From positions 1-64,000 of the forward strand of contig MKVQ01000035.1 of the NCBI GenBank assembly GCA_001899635.1: DNA of 64,000 nucleotides. Reading direction: 5' to 3'. This document shows, piece by piece, positions 16,179 through 24,795 of the stretch. Each line of letters starts with the position of its first letter. Positions within the stretch are counted from its first letter, which is position 1. A model generated the notes under the pieces. The model was given only the letters and a program-made list of their open reading frames with translations. It ran no database searches and was not told the origin of the DNA. A program made the position numbers and the translations under genes. Source of the DNA: Myxococcales bacterium 68-20. Its GTDB lineage: Bacteria > Myxococcota_A > Polyangia > Polyangiales > Polyangiaceae.

Positions 16179-17255
16179 TCAGAGCCCTGCCTTGCGGATG
16201 CGCGCGACGACGTCACGGAACAGCGCGACGTGGTCGAACGACGCCGCGGCCGGTCCGAGCAGGCCGACCTCCTTGAGGTGATCGGCGGGGACACACTGCT
16301 CGAACGTCCCCCACTTCGCGTTCTCGACGGTGACGAGGCCGTCGTTGACCTTCAGCATCCCCTCTTCGAGGAAGATCGCGGTCGGAAGGAGCGCCACCTG
16401 AGCGGCGTCGAGCTTCAGCGGCTCGTTCGGATACGTGCTCCCGTCACACGCAAAGACGCCGCTCCGCAGATTCGTTCGCCCCGCGTAGCTCTTGTAGACG
16501 ACGCCCGGAGCGTCGACGTACTTCGGGTTGAAGACCTCCTTCATGTGCTTCTCGCTGAGGAGCAACAGCTGCTGGCGGAACGCCGGATCGGTCTTCAGCT
16601 CATAGGCGGTCTTCTGCACGAGCGAGAGGACGGCGTCGGTGAGCTCGTCGACCTGCCTCGCCGGGAGGTACTTCAGCATGCCGAGCACCGCGTCCGCGAT
16701 CTTGGTCCCGCGATGCGGTGTGGCGATCGTCGTGACCGACGCGATGCGGTCGCCGTAGCCGAGGCCGTTCGGGCTCGCGAGGACGCGCGCGTCGAGGCCG
16801 CCTTGCGAGTGTCCGACGACGTTGACCTTCGCCTTCCCCGTACGCGCGAGGATGTCGTCGATCTGCTTCGCGATCGCCGCGGCGCGGACCTCGCTCGTGT
16901 CGTACGGCGGTGCGAGCGTCACGTAGACCGCCTCGCCGTTCTTCGTGAGCTCCTCGACGATGCCCTTGAAGTACGTGACCTCGACGGGCCCGACCTCCAG
17001 CGTGCCGAACCCGGCCATGCCGTGCAGCAGCACGATTGGGTACGGCGCTCCGAGCTTGGGCGCGGGCGCAGGCGCGGAGCCCTCAGGGTCGGAGCCGGCG
17101 GCGCCGCTTGCCGGCGACGGATCGCTCGGAGTCGAGGGGGCGGACGAGGCGACGTCGTCGCCGCTCGCCGGAGGAGCCGGGGCGGGAACGCCGCCTTCGC
17201 TCCCGCACGCCGCGAGCGCGAGCACGCCGAGCCATCCGAGAACGTGAACCCGCAT
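16179..17255 (-). CDS. Lipoprotein triacylglycerol lipase (alpha/beta hydrolase)
   Basis: This 358-residue protein starts with a lipoprotein signal (LALAACGS) and a Ser/Pro/Ala-rich linker to about residue 68. The lipase domain shows the oxyanion motif IVLLHGMAGF, the nucleophile elbow GHSQGG and the downstream Asp/His region (NDGLV, and SFDHVALFRDV for the catalytic His). This matches bacterial family I lipases of the Pseudomonas/Burkholderia type. No lipase-specific foldase gene adjoins it. A surface-anchored lipase acting on exogenous lipids is inferred, in keeping with a predatory lifestyle. Confidence 0.88.
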   Translation of the reverse strand: MRVHVLGWLGVLALAACGSEGGVPAPAPPASGDDVASSAPSTPSDPSPASGAAGSDPEGSAPAPAPKLGAPYPIVLLHGMAGFGTLEVGPVEVTYFKGIVEELTKNGEAVYVTLAPPYDTSEVRAAAIAKQIDDILARTGKAKVNVVGHSQGGLDARVLASPNGLGYGDRIASVTTIATPHRGTKIADAVLGMLKYLPARQVDELTDAVLSLVQKTAYELKTDPAFRQQLLLLSEKHMKEVFNPKYVDAPGVVYKSYAGRTNLRSGVFACDGSTYPNEPLKLDAAQVALLPTAIFLEEGMLKVNDGLVTVENAKWGTFEQCVPADHLKEVGLLGPAAASFDHVALFRDVVARIRKAGL

Positions 17256-17428
17256 CCTCCGCCTCCTCCCGAGCCCCCGCGAACTTGCCTGAGGTCGCGT
17301 CCTACGCAGCCAAGAGGTTCTGGTACATCGCTGTTCTCATGGGCGTCCCTGCAGCGTCTCAAGGCTGAGTTGGGTGAGCGGGTGTAGGATTGCCGTGAAC
17401 GCTTCGACCTCGAGCGACCGACGAAGAG

Positions 17429-18013
17429 ATGAAAGCGAACACGACGAACACGACGAACACGACACCACAAGAATGGCTGCGGAGCGCTGGCGCGCAAGGA
17501 GACGTGATCGACGGACTCGCTCGCTTCGGTGACTGGGCCACGCTCTATCGCGAGTGCCCACGAGGCGACTGGCTGCTCGCGATCGCGGAGCGTCTCGGCG
17601 TGGATCACGTCGCGCTCGTTCGCGCGGCCATCGCGTGCGCGCGGATCGCCGACGGCGACGAAGAGGCCACGGCGGTCCTCGACGCGGCCGCGCGCTGGAC
17701 CGAGGACCGCGGCGCGGCTTCCGAGGTCGCCGAGGCGACTCGCGCGCTCGAAGCAGCCGCGAGCCGCGCCGTCGATCCGGCGAGCGAAGCGGCCGGCCGC
17801 GCCGCGCTCGCCGTCGGCCTCGGCATCGACGACCGTGGAGTGCTGCCGAGCGCGCCCGCCGCCGCGGCCGAGTCGGTGATGGTCGCCTCGATCGACTGCG
17901 GGCTCGAGCTCGCGATGCGGTGGGCCCACGACAAGTGCGCCTCCGCCGTGCGAAGCGCGGTGCCGTGGTCCACCTTCGACGCTTGCATCGCGCGAATCGG
18001 AAGCCAATCTTGA
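17429..18013 (+). CDS. Helical protein resembling Imm5-type immunity proteins
   Basis: This 194-residue, almost entirely alpha-helical protein contains CPRGDWLLAIAERLG and, further on, WAHDKCASAVRS, a pattern recalled from putative immunity proteins of the Imm5 kind. The N-terminus encodes TNTTNTT from a 9-bp tandem DNA repeat starting near 17435. No toxin gene is adjacent: the upstream gene is a convergent-facing lipase and the downstream gene a small secreted protein. The family assignment is from memory of the motif and moderate at best. A purely structural helical-repeat role is the alternative. Confidence 0.55.
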   Translation: MKANTTNTTNTTPQEWLRSAGAQGDVIDGLARFGDWATLYRECPRGDWLLAIAERLGVDHVALVRAAIACARIADGDEEATAVLDAAARWTEDRGAASEVAEATRALEAAASRAVDPASEAAGRAALAVGLGIDDRGVLPSAPAAAAESVMVASIDCGLELAMRWAHDKCASAVRSAVPWSTFDACIARIGSQS

Positions 18014-18033
18014 GCACGAGGTCTACGTTCCCG

Positions 18034-18372
18034 ATGGTCCGCCTGCGCCGCATCCTCGCTCCCTGCGTGCTCGCATCAGCCGCCCTCGCCGCGGGCGCTC
18101 CCCGCGCCGAAGCCGCCGACGCCGGAGCTCCGCCGCCGATCCCTGCGTGCGTTTCCGTCGCGACCAGCTCGCGCTGGGTGCCGTACGGGTACAACCACGT
18201 CGTCGTCCTCACGAACGGATGCGCTAGCGGCGCGCGGTGCGACGTCTCGACGGACGTGAACCCCGACCGGCGCTCGGTCGACGTGCCTGCCGGTCAGGCG
18301 GTCGAGGTGTTGACGTTCATGGCGTCCCCCTCTTCGTCGTTCGTCGCCAAGGTCGACTGCAAGCTCCGCTGA
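18034..18372 (+). CDS. Small secreted protein of unknown function
   Basis: This 112-residue protein has a Sec signal (LASAALAAGAPRAEA, cleavage near ADA). The mature domain holds three cysteine-containing segments and the sequence WVPYGYNHVVVLTNGC, then DVSTDVNP and VPAGQAVEVLTF, suggesting a beta-sandwich. The pattern is known to recur as hypothetical proteins in myxobacteria. The start ATG 18034 is 20 bp after the preceding gene; an in-frame TTG at 18010 would overlap that gene's stop. Co-transcription with the immunity-like gene is likely. Confidence 0.65.
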   Translation: MVRLRRILAPCVLASAALAAGAPRAEAADAGAPPPIPACVSVATSSRWVPYGYNHVVVLTNGCASGARCDVSTDVNPDRRSVDVPAGQAVEVLTFMASPSSSFVAKVDCKLR

Positions 18373-18422
18373 GTCTCGTCGAGCATCGCCCGGCGCTCGG
18401 GAACGGCTCGCAACTCGAAGAG

Positions 18423-20429
18423 CTAGCGCGCCCCTCGCGAGCGCTTCCTGGCGAGCTCGCGTCGCTCCCTGCGCTCGCGCATCCGACCCATGAGGAACGC
18501 ACCGTCCTCGGCGGGGCGGCTCCAGGCGACGAGGAGATTCGCGGTGAGGACGAAGTTCGCCGCCGACATCAGATGCCATACGTGCTCCGGCGCGATGCAC
18601 GCGCCGACGAACGCCGTGAAGTAGGCCGCGACCGACGGACCGAAGCGACGGTCGACGAAGAGGGCGAACACGACCGTCGAGAAGAACCAGGTGTGGAGGT
18701 ACAGGATGAAGACGTGGAGCAGCTTCATCTCGAGCAGGTTGCCGCCGACCTGGAGCGCGAGCTGCGCGGCGAACATCGCGAGCCCCACGGCCTGCGTGCG
18801 GCGGTTCACGGCGGTCTTCGAGAGCGACTCACGCCCCCACAGCCCGACGAGGACCGCGACCCCGAGGAAGACGCACGTGAGCACGTATGGCATCCAGCGC
18901 GGCGTCGGCTGGTACGTGCGGTACGCCCACCCGCAAACCTCGGGCACGATCGTCCAGAACACGCCGACCATGCCGCCCGCGACCAGACGCGTGCGCTGAC
19001 CGGTGGTGGGATCGAGCTGCGCGCTCAGCCTCTCCAGCGTCGCGACCCGTTGGCGATCGGCCTCTCGCAATCGCATCGCGTCGGAGACCCGCTTCGCGAG
19101 CTCCGGGGGCGGCGTCTCGAGCTCGGCGAGCGCCGCCGCCGCGGCTTCGGGCGTACCTCGTTCGAGCTCGAAGACGACGACCATCTCCGTGGCTTCTCGG
19201 AGACCGGTCCGTGCAGCCTCGTTGTCGTCGCACGCGCGGATCGCCTGACGGAAGCCGAAGCGCGCCTCGGCGAAGAGGTGATGAACGCGATCGCGGACGA
19301 CGTCGGGCGCACCGCCGGTCCCGAGCTCGCGGCGCATCTCTTCGACTCGCAATAGCGCCTCGGCGGAGAGCGCGAGCGATCCTCGATGGCGCAGGTACCA
19401 TTCGAGCTGCTTCCGGAGCTCGTCGGCCGATGCGAAGCGATCCGTTGCCGAACGGCTCATCGCACGGCTCGCGAGCTCGGCGAGCTGGGACGGTACGCCG
19501 TCCGGAAACGCGAAGCTCGAACGGAGGATCGACGTGACGATCTGGGGGAAGGACTCGCCGAGGTGCGGCGGACGACCGACGAGGATCTCGTGGAGGATCG
19601 CGCCGAGGAGGTACACGTCCGTCCGCTCGTCCAGCTTGCCGCTCGTGCCGAGCATCTCGGGCGCCATGTACGACGGCGTGCCGGCCATCTCGGTCGCCTC
19701 CGCCGCCAGCGGCAGCCTCCCCGTTGGGTCGGGGTTCATGCTGACGGCGATCCCCCAGTCGACGAGATAGACCTCGCCGAAGCGTCCGATCATGACGTTG
19801 TCGGGCTTCAGATCTCGGTGGAGGACGCCTCGCGAATGCGCCAGGCTCACTGCGTTGCAGAGCTGTACGAGGATCCGGAGGTTGTGCTCGAGCAGATCGA
19901 CCGCGCCGAACCGCTCCTTCACCGCCGCGGCGTCGCCGATGAGCTCCGACCATGCGAGCCCCTCGATGTGCTTGAGCACGATGATGGGTGAGCCGTCCTC
20001 GTCGAGCCCCAGGTCGTAGACGGGGACGATGTTCGGGTGCTCGAGCGCTCCGGTGACCCACGCCTCGCGGAGTAGCCGGAGCGTCGCTTGCTCGTTCTTC
20101 ATCTTCGAACGGAGCGTCTTGACGGCGACCTTGCGTCCCAGCGAGCGCTGCATCGCGATGCGCACGATCCCCATCCCGCCTTCGCCGATGGTGAGGCCCA
20201 TGTCGAGGCCGCCCGCGATCCCCGGCGCGGAGCGCTCTCCGCCCAGCCCTTCGAGCGCGCGCTTGCCGGCGGCGCTCGAGCGGAGGCGCTCGGGCTCGAT
20301 CGTCGACCCCGGATTGCGGGCGACCGTCCGCGCGATCTCCGCGAAGTGCACCGGCGTCATCTCCAGCGTGTGCGCCAGCTCGTCCTCGGAGAGCGTCAGC
20401 AGATGAGAGACGTCTTCCTCGTGAGGCAC
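18423..20429 (-). CDS. Membrane-anchored Ser/Thr protein kinase
   Basis: This 668-residue kinase has an N-terminal extension of about 75 residues, then the catalytic domain: GEGGMG (82-87), VAVK lysine 104, HRDLK (204-208) and DWG (224-226) in place of DFG, a variant tolerated in active bacterial kinases. APE and the C-lobe follow to about 355. A helical linker (380-490) leads to five or six TM helices (about 500-640) and a basic Arg-rich tail. Kinase domain and tail are cytoplasmic. The start is GTG 20429. It is divergent from the MscS channel gene across a 321-bp region. Confidence 0.9.
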   Translation of the reverse strand: MPHEEDVSHLLTLSEDELAHTLEMTPVHFAEIARTVARNPGSTIEPERLRSSAAGKRALEGLGGERSAPGIAGGLDMGLTIGEGGMGIVRIAMQRSLGRKVAVKTLRSKMKNEQATLRLLREAWVTGALEHPNIVPVYDLGLDEDGSPIIVLKHIEGLAWSELIGDAAAVKERFGAVDLLEHNLRILVQLCNAVSLAHSRGVLHRDLKPDNVMIGRFGEVYLVDWGIAVSMNPDPTGRLPLAAEATEMAGTPSYMAPEMLGTSGKLDERTDVYLLGAILHEILVGRPPHLGESFPQIVTSILRSSFAFPDGVPSQLAELASRAMSRSATDRFASADELRKQLEWYLRHRGSLALSAEALLRVEEMRRELGTGGAPDVVRDRVHHLFAEARFGFRQAIRACDDNEAARTGLREATEMVVVFELERGTPEAAAAALAELETPPPELAKRVSDAMRLREADRQRVATLERLSAQLDPTTGQRTRLVAGGMVGVFWTIVPEVCGWAYRTYQPTPRWMPYVLTCVFLGVAVLVGLWGRESLSKTAVNRRTQAVGLAMFAAQLALQVGGNLLEMKLLHVFILYLHTWFFSTVVFALFVDRRFGPSVAAYFTAFVGACIAPEHVWHLMSAANFVLTANLLVAWSRPAEDGAFLMGRMRERRERRELARKRSRGAR

Positions 20430-20750
20430 TGGATGGAGTGTTCAGGATGCCGCCCCGCAGGGGAAGGGGGATTGTTTCCCGGGGCGCCGCCGGCCAGGGC
20501 AAGCCGGTGCCGCGTCCGCGGATCGAGATCATCGACCTCAGTAGGGTGACGAGAGCGTGACGAGAGGGTGACGAGCCGATGCCCCGGCGCTCGGCGGGTC
20601 ACGAGCTTTCCCGATCGCCACACGCAACATCGCGATTTCAGTGAGGGACGCCCCCGGGCCGCCCGGGTCCGGCCCCGGGGGGTGGGAGCGCACGGGCTCA
20701 CGCCTCGCGGTGAACGTGCACTGCTTTGGCGTCGATGTTAAGCAGGGGCG
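20430..20750. other. Divergent intergenic region with 11-bp tandem repeats
   Basis: This 321-bp stretch holds three tandem copies of GTGACGAG(AGN/CCG) at 20546-20578 and a GC-rich inverted sequence around 20650-20682 (CCCCCGGG...CCCGGGGGG). Promoters for both flanking genes must lie here, but no consensus was found. The tandem array could bind a regulator. Confidence 0.5.
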
Positions 20751-22412
20751 GTGATCCGGCCTCCGATAGTCCGCGCCCTGGTCGCACTCGCGAGCCTGAT
20801 CGTCCTGCTCGTGGCCGGGACCGGCCCTGCACAGGCCCAGACGAAGGCGCCGGCGCCTCCGGCCGCCATCGGCGACAAGTCCGACGAAGAGGCCGCTGAC
20901 TCGCCGCGCGCGAGCATGCGGAGCTTCTTCGACCTCGCCGAGCGCGGCCGCTATCAGGAGGCGTCGCTCTACCTCGACCTCCCACGCGGGAGCGAGAAGC
21001 GGGCGGAAGAACTGGCGTCGAAGCTTCACGCCGTCCTCTCGCAGCGCCTCCTCGTCGACCCGGAGGCGCTCTCACCGCTCGCGCAGGGCCGCGCGGGCGA
21101 CGGGCTGCCGACCGGGATCGAGGAGCTCGGCAAGATCGCCGACGCCAAGGGTCGACCGATCGCGGTCCGGCTCGTCCGGCACGAGTCGAGGTCGATCGAC
21201 GACGAGCCGCGTTGGGTCTTCTCGCAGACGACCGTCGCCGCCGTGCCGGCGCTCTACGGCTCCCTCCGCGATCGCTGGATCCGCGAGAGCCTCCCGCCGT
21301 CGCTCCTCAACCAAGGCCCGATGGCGCTGTATCTCTGGCAATGGCTGGCCCTGCCGGTCCTCGCCGCGCTCTGCTTCGGCACCGGACGCCTCCTCACCTT
21401 CGCGAGCGGCATCATCGCGAAGCGCGCCCTCGCGAAGCACTCGTGGAGCCCGCGCTTGCTCACGGGCCTGAAGGCCCCGACCACCCTTGGCTGGGCGGTC
21501 GCCCTGTTCGCGATCCTGACGCCGTACCTCGCGCTCACGTTGCGCGCCGAGGAGCTCCTCGATCGCGGGCTTCACGCGGTCGCCTACCTCACGTTCTTCT
21601 GGGCTCTCCTGCGCGTCGTCACGGTCGTCGGCGACGAGGTGGCCCACGCCGACTGGGCGCGCTCACGGCCGAGCGCGCGTTCGCTCTCGTCGGTCGGCGT
21701 GAGGCTCGGCAAGGTGATCGTCGCCGCGCTCGCGTTGATGGTCGCGCTCACGGAGCTCGGCTACCCCGTCACGAGCGTGATCGCCGGTCTCGGAATCGGC
21801 GGCGTCGCGATCGCGCTCGCCGCGCAGAAGACCGTCGAGAACCTGTTCGGATCGATCTCCATCCTCGGTGACCAGCCGTTCCGCGTCGGCGACACGATCC
21901 GCGTCGACTCCATCGAGGGCACGGTCGAGAGCATCGGGCTCCGCTCGACGCGCATCCGCACGGTCGACCGCACGCTCGTCATCCTCCCCAACGGCAAGCT
22001 CGCCGACATGCGAATCGAATCGCTCGGGCCTCGCGACCGGCTGCGCTTCGCGATGAAGCTCCAGATCGCGAAGAGCGCCACGATGGCTCAGATACGCGGC
22101 ATCGTCCTCGAGCTCCAGAGCAGGCTCGCCGCTCAGCCGCTCGTGAAGAAGGACGACGTCTTCGTCCGGCTCTCGGGGATCGGAGAGTCGTCGTACGACG
22201 TCGAGGTGTCCGCGCCGCTCGAGACGCTCGACCACGGCGAGTTCGCCCGCGTCCGAGAGGAGATGCTCATGGCGAGCGTCGAGATCGTCGAGCGAGCCGG
22301 CGCGAAGCTCGCGGTTCCGGTGATGCAACTCATCGCTCCGGGCGTCCCGTCGAGCGCCTCGCCGTCGTCCCCCAGCATTCAAGTGATCGGCTCGGCCGGA
22401 GGTCCTTCGTGA
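20751..22412 (+). CDS. MscS-family mechanosensitive ion channel
   Basis: This 553-residue protein has a signal peptide (to about AQAQ, residue 30), a periplasmic domain (30-190), four TM helices (about 190-340), then the pore helix and gating signature GLGIGGVAIALAAQKTVENL followed by FGSISILGDQPFRVGD. The MscS beta and C-terminal cytoplasmic domains follow. It should open under membrane tension to release solutes. The start is GTG 20751. The stop overlaps the GTG of the next gene (GTGA, 22409-22412), so the channel is translationally coupled to the pseudokinase-SUMF protein. Confidence 0.92.
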   Translation: MIRPPIVRALVALASLIVLLVAGTGPAQAQTKAPAPPAAIGDKSDEEAADSPRASMRSFFDLAERGRYQEASLYLDLPRGSEKRAEELASKLHAVLSQRLLVDPEALSPLAQGRAGDGLPTGIEELGKIADAKGRPIAVRLVRHESRSIDDEPRWVFSQTTVAAVPALYGSLRDRWIRESLPPSLLNQGPMALYLWQWLALPVLAALCFGTGRLLTFASGIIAKRALAKHSWSPRLLTGLKAPTTLGWAVALFAILTPYLALTLRAEELLDRGLHAVAYLTFFWALLRVVTVVGDEVAHADWARSRPSARSLSSVGVRLGKVIVAALALMVALTELGYPVTSVIAGLGIGGVAIALAAQKTVENLFGSISILGDQPFRVGDTIRVDSIEGTVESIGLRSTRIRTVDRTLVILPNGKLADMRIESLGPRDRLRFAMKLQIAKSATMAQIRGIVLELQSRLAAQPLVKKDDVFVRLSGIGESSYDVEVSAPLETLDHGEFARVREEMLMASVEIVERAGAKLAVPVMQLIAPGVPSSASPSSPSIQVIGSAGGPS

Positions 22413-24481
22413 CGGAAGCGGGACGAGCCGCGGCGCTCGTCGGGACAATCCTCGATCGACGCTATCGGATCGACTCGGTCATTGGCCCGGGTGAGAAGGG
22501 CGCCTGGGTCTTCCGCGCTCACGAGATCGTCAGCGGGACGCCGGTAGCCGTGCGCTGCCCCGGCGTGCCCGAGCACCTCACCGGGCTCGGGCACGCCTAC
22601 GAGCGAGCGCTCGACGAGTTCCTCGCCGAGGCGCAGCTGCTCGCGCGCGCCTGCGGAGAAGGCGGCGATGTCGAGCAGGTGCTCGCCTACGGCATCGCCG
22701 AGCCTGCGGGGCTGGCGCGCGTACCGTATTCCGTCTTCGAGTGGCTCGAGGGCAAGTCGCTCGAGCAGCACATCGTCGAGCGCGCCGGCGCGGTCCTCTC
22801 CGTCAGCGAGGCGCTCGCGATCCTCGAGCCCGCCGCGCGTGGGCTCGCCGCCGCTCACGCGCTCGGCATCGCGCACCGCGACGTCCGCCCGAGGAACCTC
22901 TGGCTCGCGCAGGTCGGCGGCCGGACGCGCATGAAGCTGACACAGTTCGTCCTCGCGTCGCGCATCGGCCCGTCGGACGACGCCTTCGCTCCCGAGTATG
23001 GCGCGCCGGAGCACTTCAAGCGCTCGTACGGAGCCATCGGGCCGGCGACCGACGTCTACGGTCTCGCACTCTGCCTCGTGGAGCTCATCTCCGGAAGGCG
23101 CGCCCTCGAAGGGGTCGATCCGCCCGAGCTCTACCTCGCGGCGAGCGATCTCGGGCGCCGTCCGACGCTGCGAGCCCGAGGCGTACAGGCATCCGAGGCC
23201 GTCGAGGCCGTCCTCGCCCGTGCGCTCGCGGTCGATCCCAGACGTCGCTGGCAGAGCGCGCGCGAGCTCTGGGACGCGCTCGTCGCGGCAGTACCCGAGC
23301 TCACGCCCGCGATGCCGAGCGTTCGCCCGCGGCCGGAGCTCGCCGGCAACGAGGTGGACGAGGCGCCGGCGAGCGCTCAGTCGAACGTGCCCTCGATCTG
23401 GGCGGCGCGGGATCACGCGAGCGCCGTCGTCGCCCCCGCCGACGACGCCCGGCTCGGGGACTCGGCCAAGCTCGCTGCGTTCGCGCCCCGCGAAGCTCCG
23501 ACTCCGCGCCGAGATCGCACGGGGCTCGGCGCATGGCTCGTCGTCGGCCTGCTCGCGGCGGCCGCGGTCGGCGTCGTCGCCACGAAGCTCGCACGCTCTC
23601 GTCCGCCTCCCTCTCCCCCCGCGACGACACGAGCTGCCGCGAGCAGCGCCCCGGCGGCGAAGGCGTCCCCTCCCCCGTCATCGAGAGCCTCCGCCGCGCC
23701 GGCTGCGCGGAGCGCGGACGAGCCGGCCGTCCGCTTCCAGCCGTTCCTCACGGACATGGTCCGCGTCCCCGCCGGGTCGTTCATGATGGGCACCGACAAG
23801 GAAGGCCGCGGCGACGGCCCTGCCCATCGCGTGACGATCACGAAGCCCTTCTACATCGACCGCACGGAGGTCACCGCCGAGGTGTACGGCGCATGCGTGG
23901 AGGACGGCTCGTGCACGCCGAACCGCGTCCATGGCGACAACATCCCCGAGACGACCTGGGGCTGCAACACGAGCAAGGACCAGCCGCACGACCCGGTCAA
24001 CTGCGTCGATCGGTGGCAGGCCGAGCGCTTCTGCGAATACGCGCACAAGCGGCTGCCGACCGAAGCGGAGTGGGAGTACGCGGCGCGCGGCGACGACGGG
24101 CGCGCGTACCCGTGGGGAAACGCGCCTCCCACGACGTGCACGATGGCGAGCCTCTCCGGCCTGGCCGGCGACTGCCGTGACCGCAGGGGCACGACCGAGG
24201 TCGGAAGCACCATCGACGGCAGGAGCGCGTTCGGCGCGCTCGACATGGCCGGCAACGTCTGGGAGTGGGTCGCCGACGGGCACGTGCCCTATCCCAACGG
24301 ATCCGCAGAGGTGACCGATCCCCGGCCCGCGCTCTCGGCCCCGCACGCCAAGGGCGTGCTCCGCGGCGGCTCGTGGGACTACGCTCCAACGAGCGCGAAG
24401 ACGACCTACCGCTATCCGTTTCAGGCCAACATCGGCAACATCAGCACGGGCTTCCGCTGCGCCCGCGACGCACACGAGTAA
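22409..24481 (+). CDS. Pseudokinase - TM - SUMF1/FGE-like fusion
   Basis: This 690-residue membrane protein has an N-terminal kinase fold with degraded active site: the glycine loop reads GPGEKGAW, the VAIK lysine is Arg49 (VAVR), the catalytic loop is HRDVRPRN (Lys replaced by Arg160), and the DFG position reads QFV (179-181). Catalytic activity is unlikely; ligand or partner binding is plausible. A Pro/Ala linker and a TM helix (about 372-394) lead to an extracytoplasmic formylglycine-generating-enzyme/SUMF fold (447-690: MVRVPAGSFMMGTD, RLPTEAEWEYAAR, VLRGGSWDY). The FGE catalytic Cys pair is not evident. It overlaps the MscS gene by 4 bp. Confidence 0.88.
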   Translation: MTEAGRAAALVGTILDRRYRIDSVIGPGEKGAWVFRAHEIVSGTPVAVRCPGVPEHLTGLGHAYERALDEFLAEAQLLARACGEGGDVEQVLAYGIAEPAGLARVPYSVFEWLEGKSLEQHIVERAGAVLSVSEALAILEPAARGLAAAHALGIAHRDVRPRNLWLAQVGGRTRMKLTQFVLASRIGPSDDAFAPEYGAPEHFKRSYGAIGPATDVYGLALCLVELISGRRALEGVDPPELYLAASDLGRRPTLRARGVQASEAVEAVLARALAVDPRRRWQSARELWDALVAAVPELTPAMPSVRPRPELAGNEVDEAPASAQSNVPSIWAARDHASAVVAPADDARLGDSAKLAAFAPREAPTPRRDRTGLGAWLVVGLLAAAAVGVVATKLARSRPPPSPPATTRAAASSAPAAKASPPPSSRASAAPAARSADEPAVRFQPFLTDMVRVPAGSFMMGTDKEGRGDGPAHRVTITKPFYIDRTEVTAEVYGACVEDGSCTPNRVHGDNIPETTWGCNTSKDQPHDPVNCVDRWQAERFCEYAHKRLPTEAEWEYAARGDDGRAYPWGNAPPTTCTMASLSGLAGDCRDRRGTTEVGSTIDGRSAFGALDMAGNVWEWVADGHVPYPNGSAEVTDPRPALSAPHAKGVLRGGSWDYAPTSAKTTYRYPFQANIGNISTGFRCARDAHE

Positions 24482-24509
24482 CGCCGGCGCCGCGTCAGCC
24501 TCGGCCCGG

Positions 24510-24722
24510 TCAGTCTTCCTCGACCTTCAGCCGGGCCGCTCGGCGGAAGAGCCAGAAGCTGACCGCGAAGAGCGGCAGCGACGGGATCAGGACGACGAGC
24601 GGGAACGTCGGGCGATGGCTGATCTCCGGCTTGGTGAAGATGAAGCACGAGACGTCGATGAGGATCGTCATGACCAGGACGATCGCTCCAAGGACCTGTG
24701 CGGTGAATCGGTCGGTGAGCAC
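24510..24722 (-). CDS. Small two-TM membrane protein
   Basis: This 70-residue protein has hydrophobic segments QVLGAIVLVMTILIDVSCFIF and FPLVVLIPSLPLFAVSFWLF and a charged C-terminal tail. No family was recognised. The start is GTG 24722. It is convergent with the pseudokinase-SUMF gene (28 bp between stops) and divergent from the lipoprotein gene at 24796. Its hydrophobicity pattern supports a real gene. Confidence 0.6.
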   Translation of the reverse strand: MLTDRFTAQVLGAIVLVMTILIDVSCFIFTKPEISHRPTFPLVVLIPSLPLFAVSFWLFRRAARLKVEED

Positions 24723-24795
24723 GGCGGTACGCTACTCCACGCGGGGCCTAATGGTGCCCCAAACATCGCCCGGTTGACCTATCATCGCGCTCATA

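Noticed and set aside
22409-24481. Annotating this protein as an active Ser/Thr kinase
   Set aside because: The ATP lysine, the catalytic-loop lysine and the DFG aspartate are all replaced.
22409-24481. Active formylglycine-generating enzyme
   Set aside because: The fold is present but the conserved Cys pair near the C-terminus is not visible, and no sulfatase gene is in the window.
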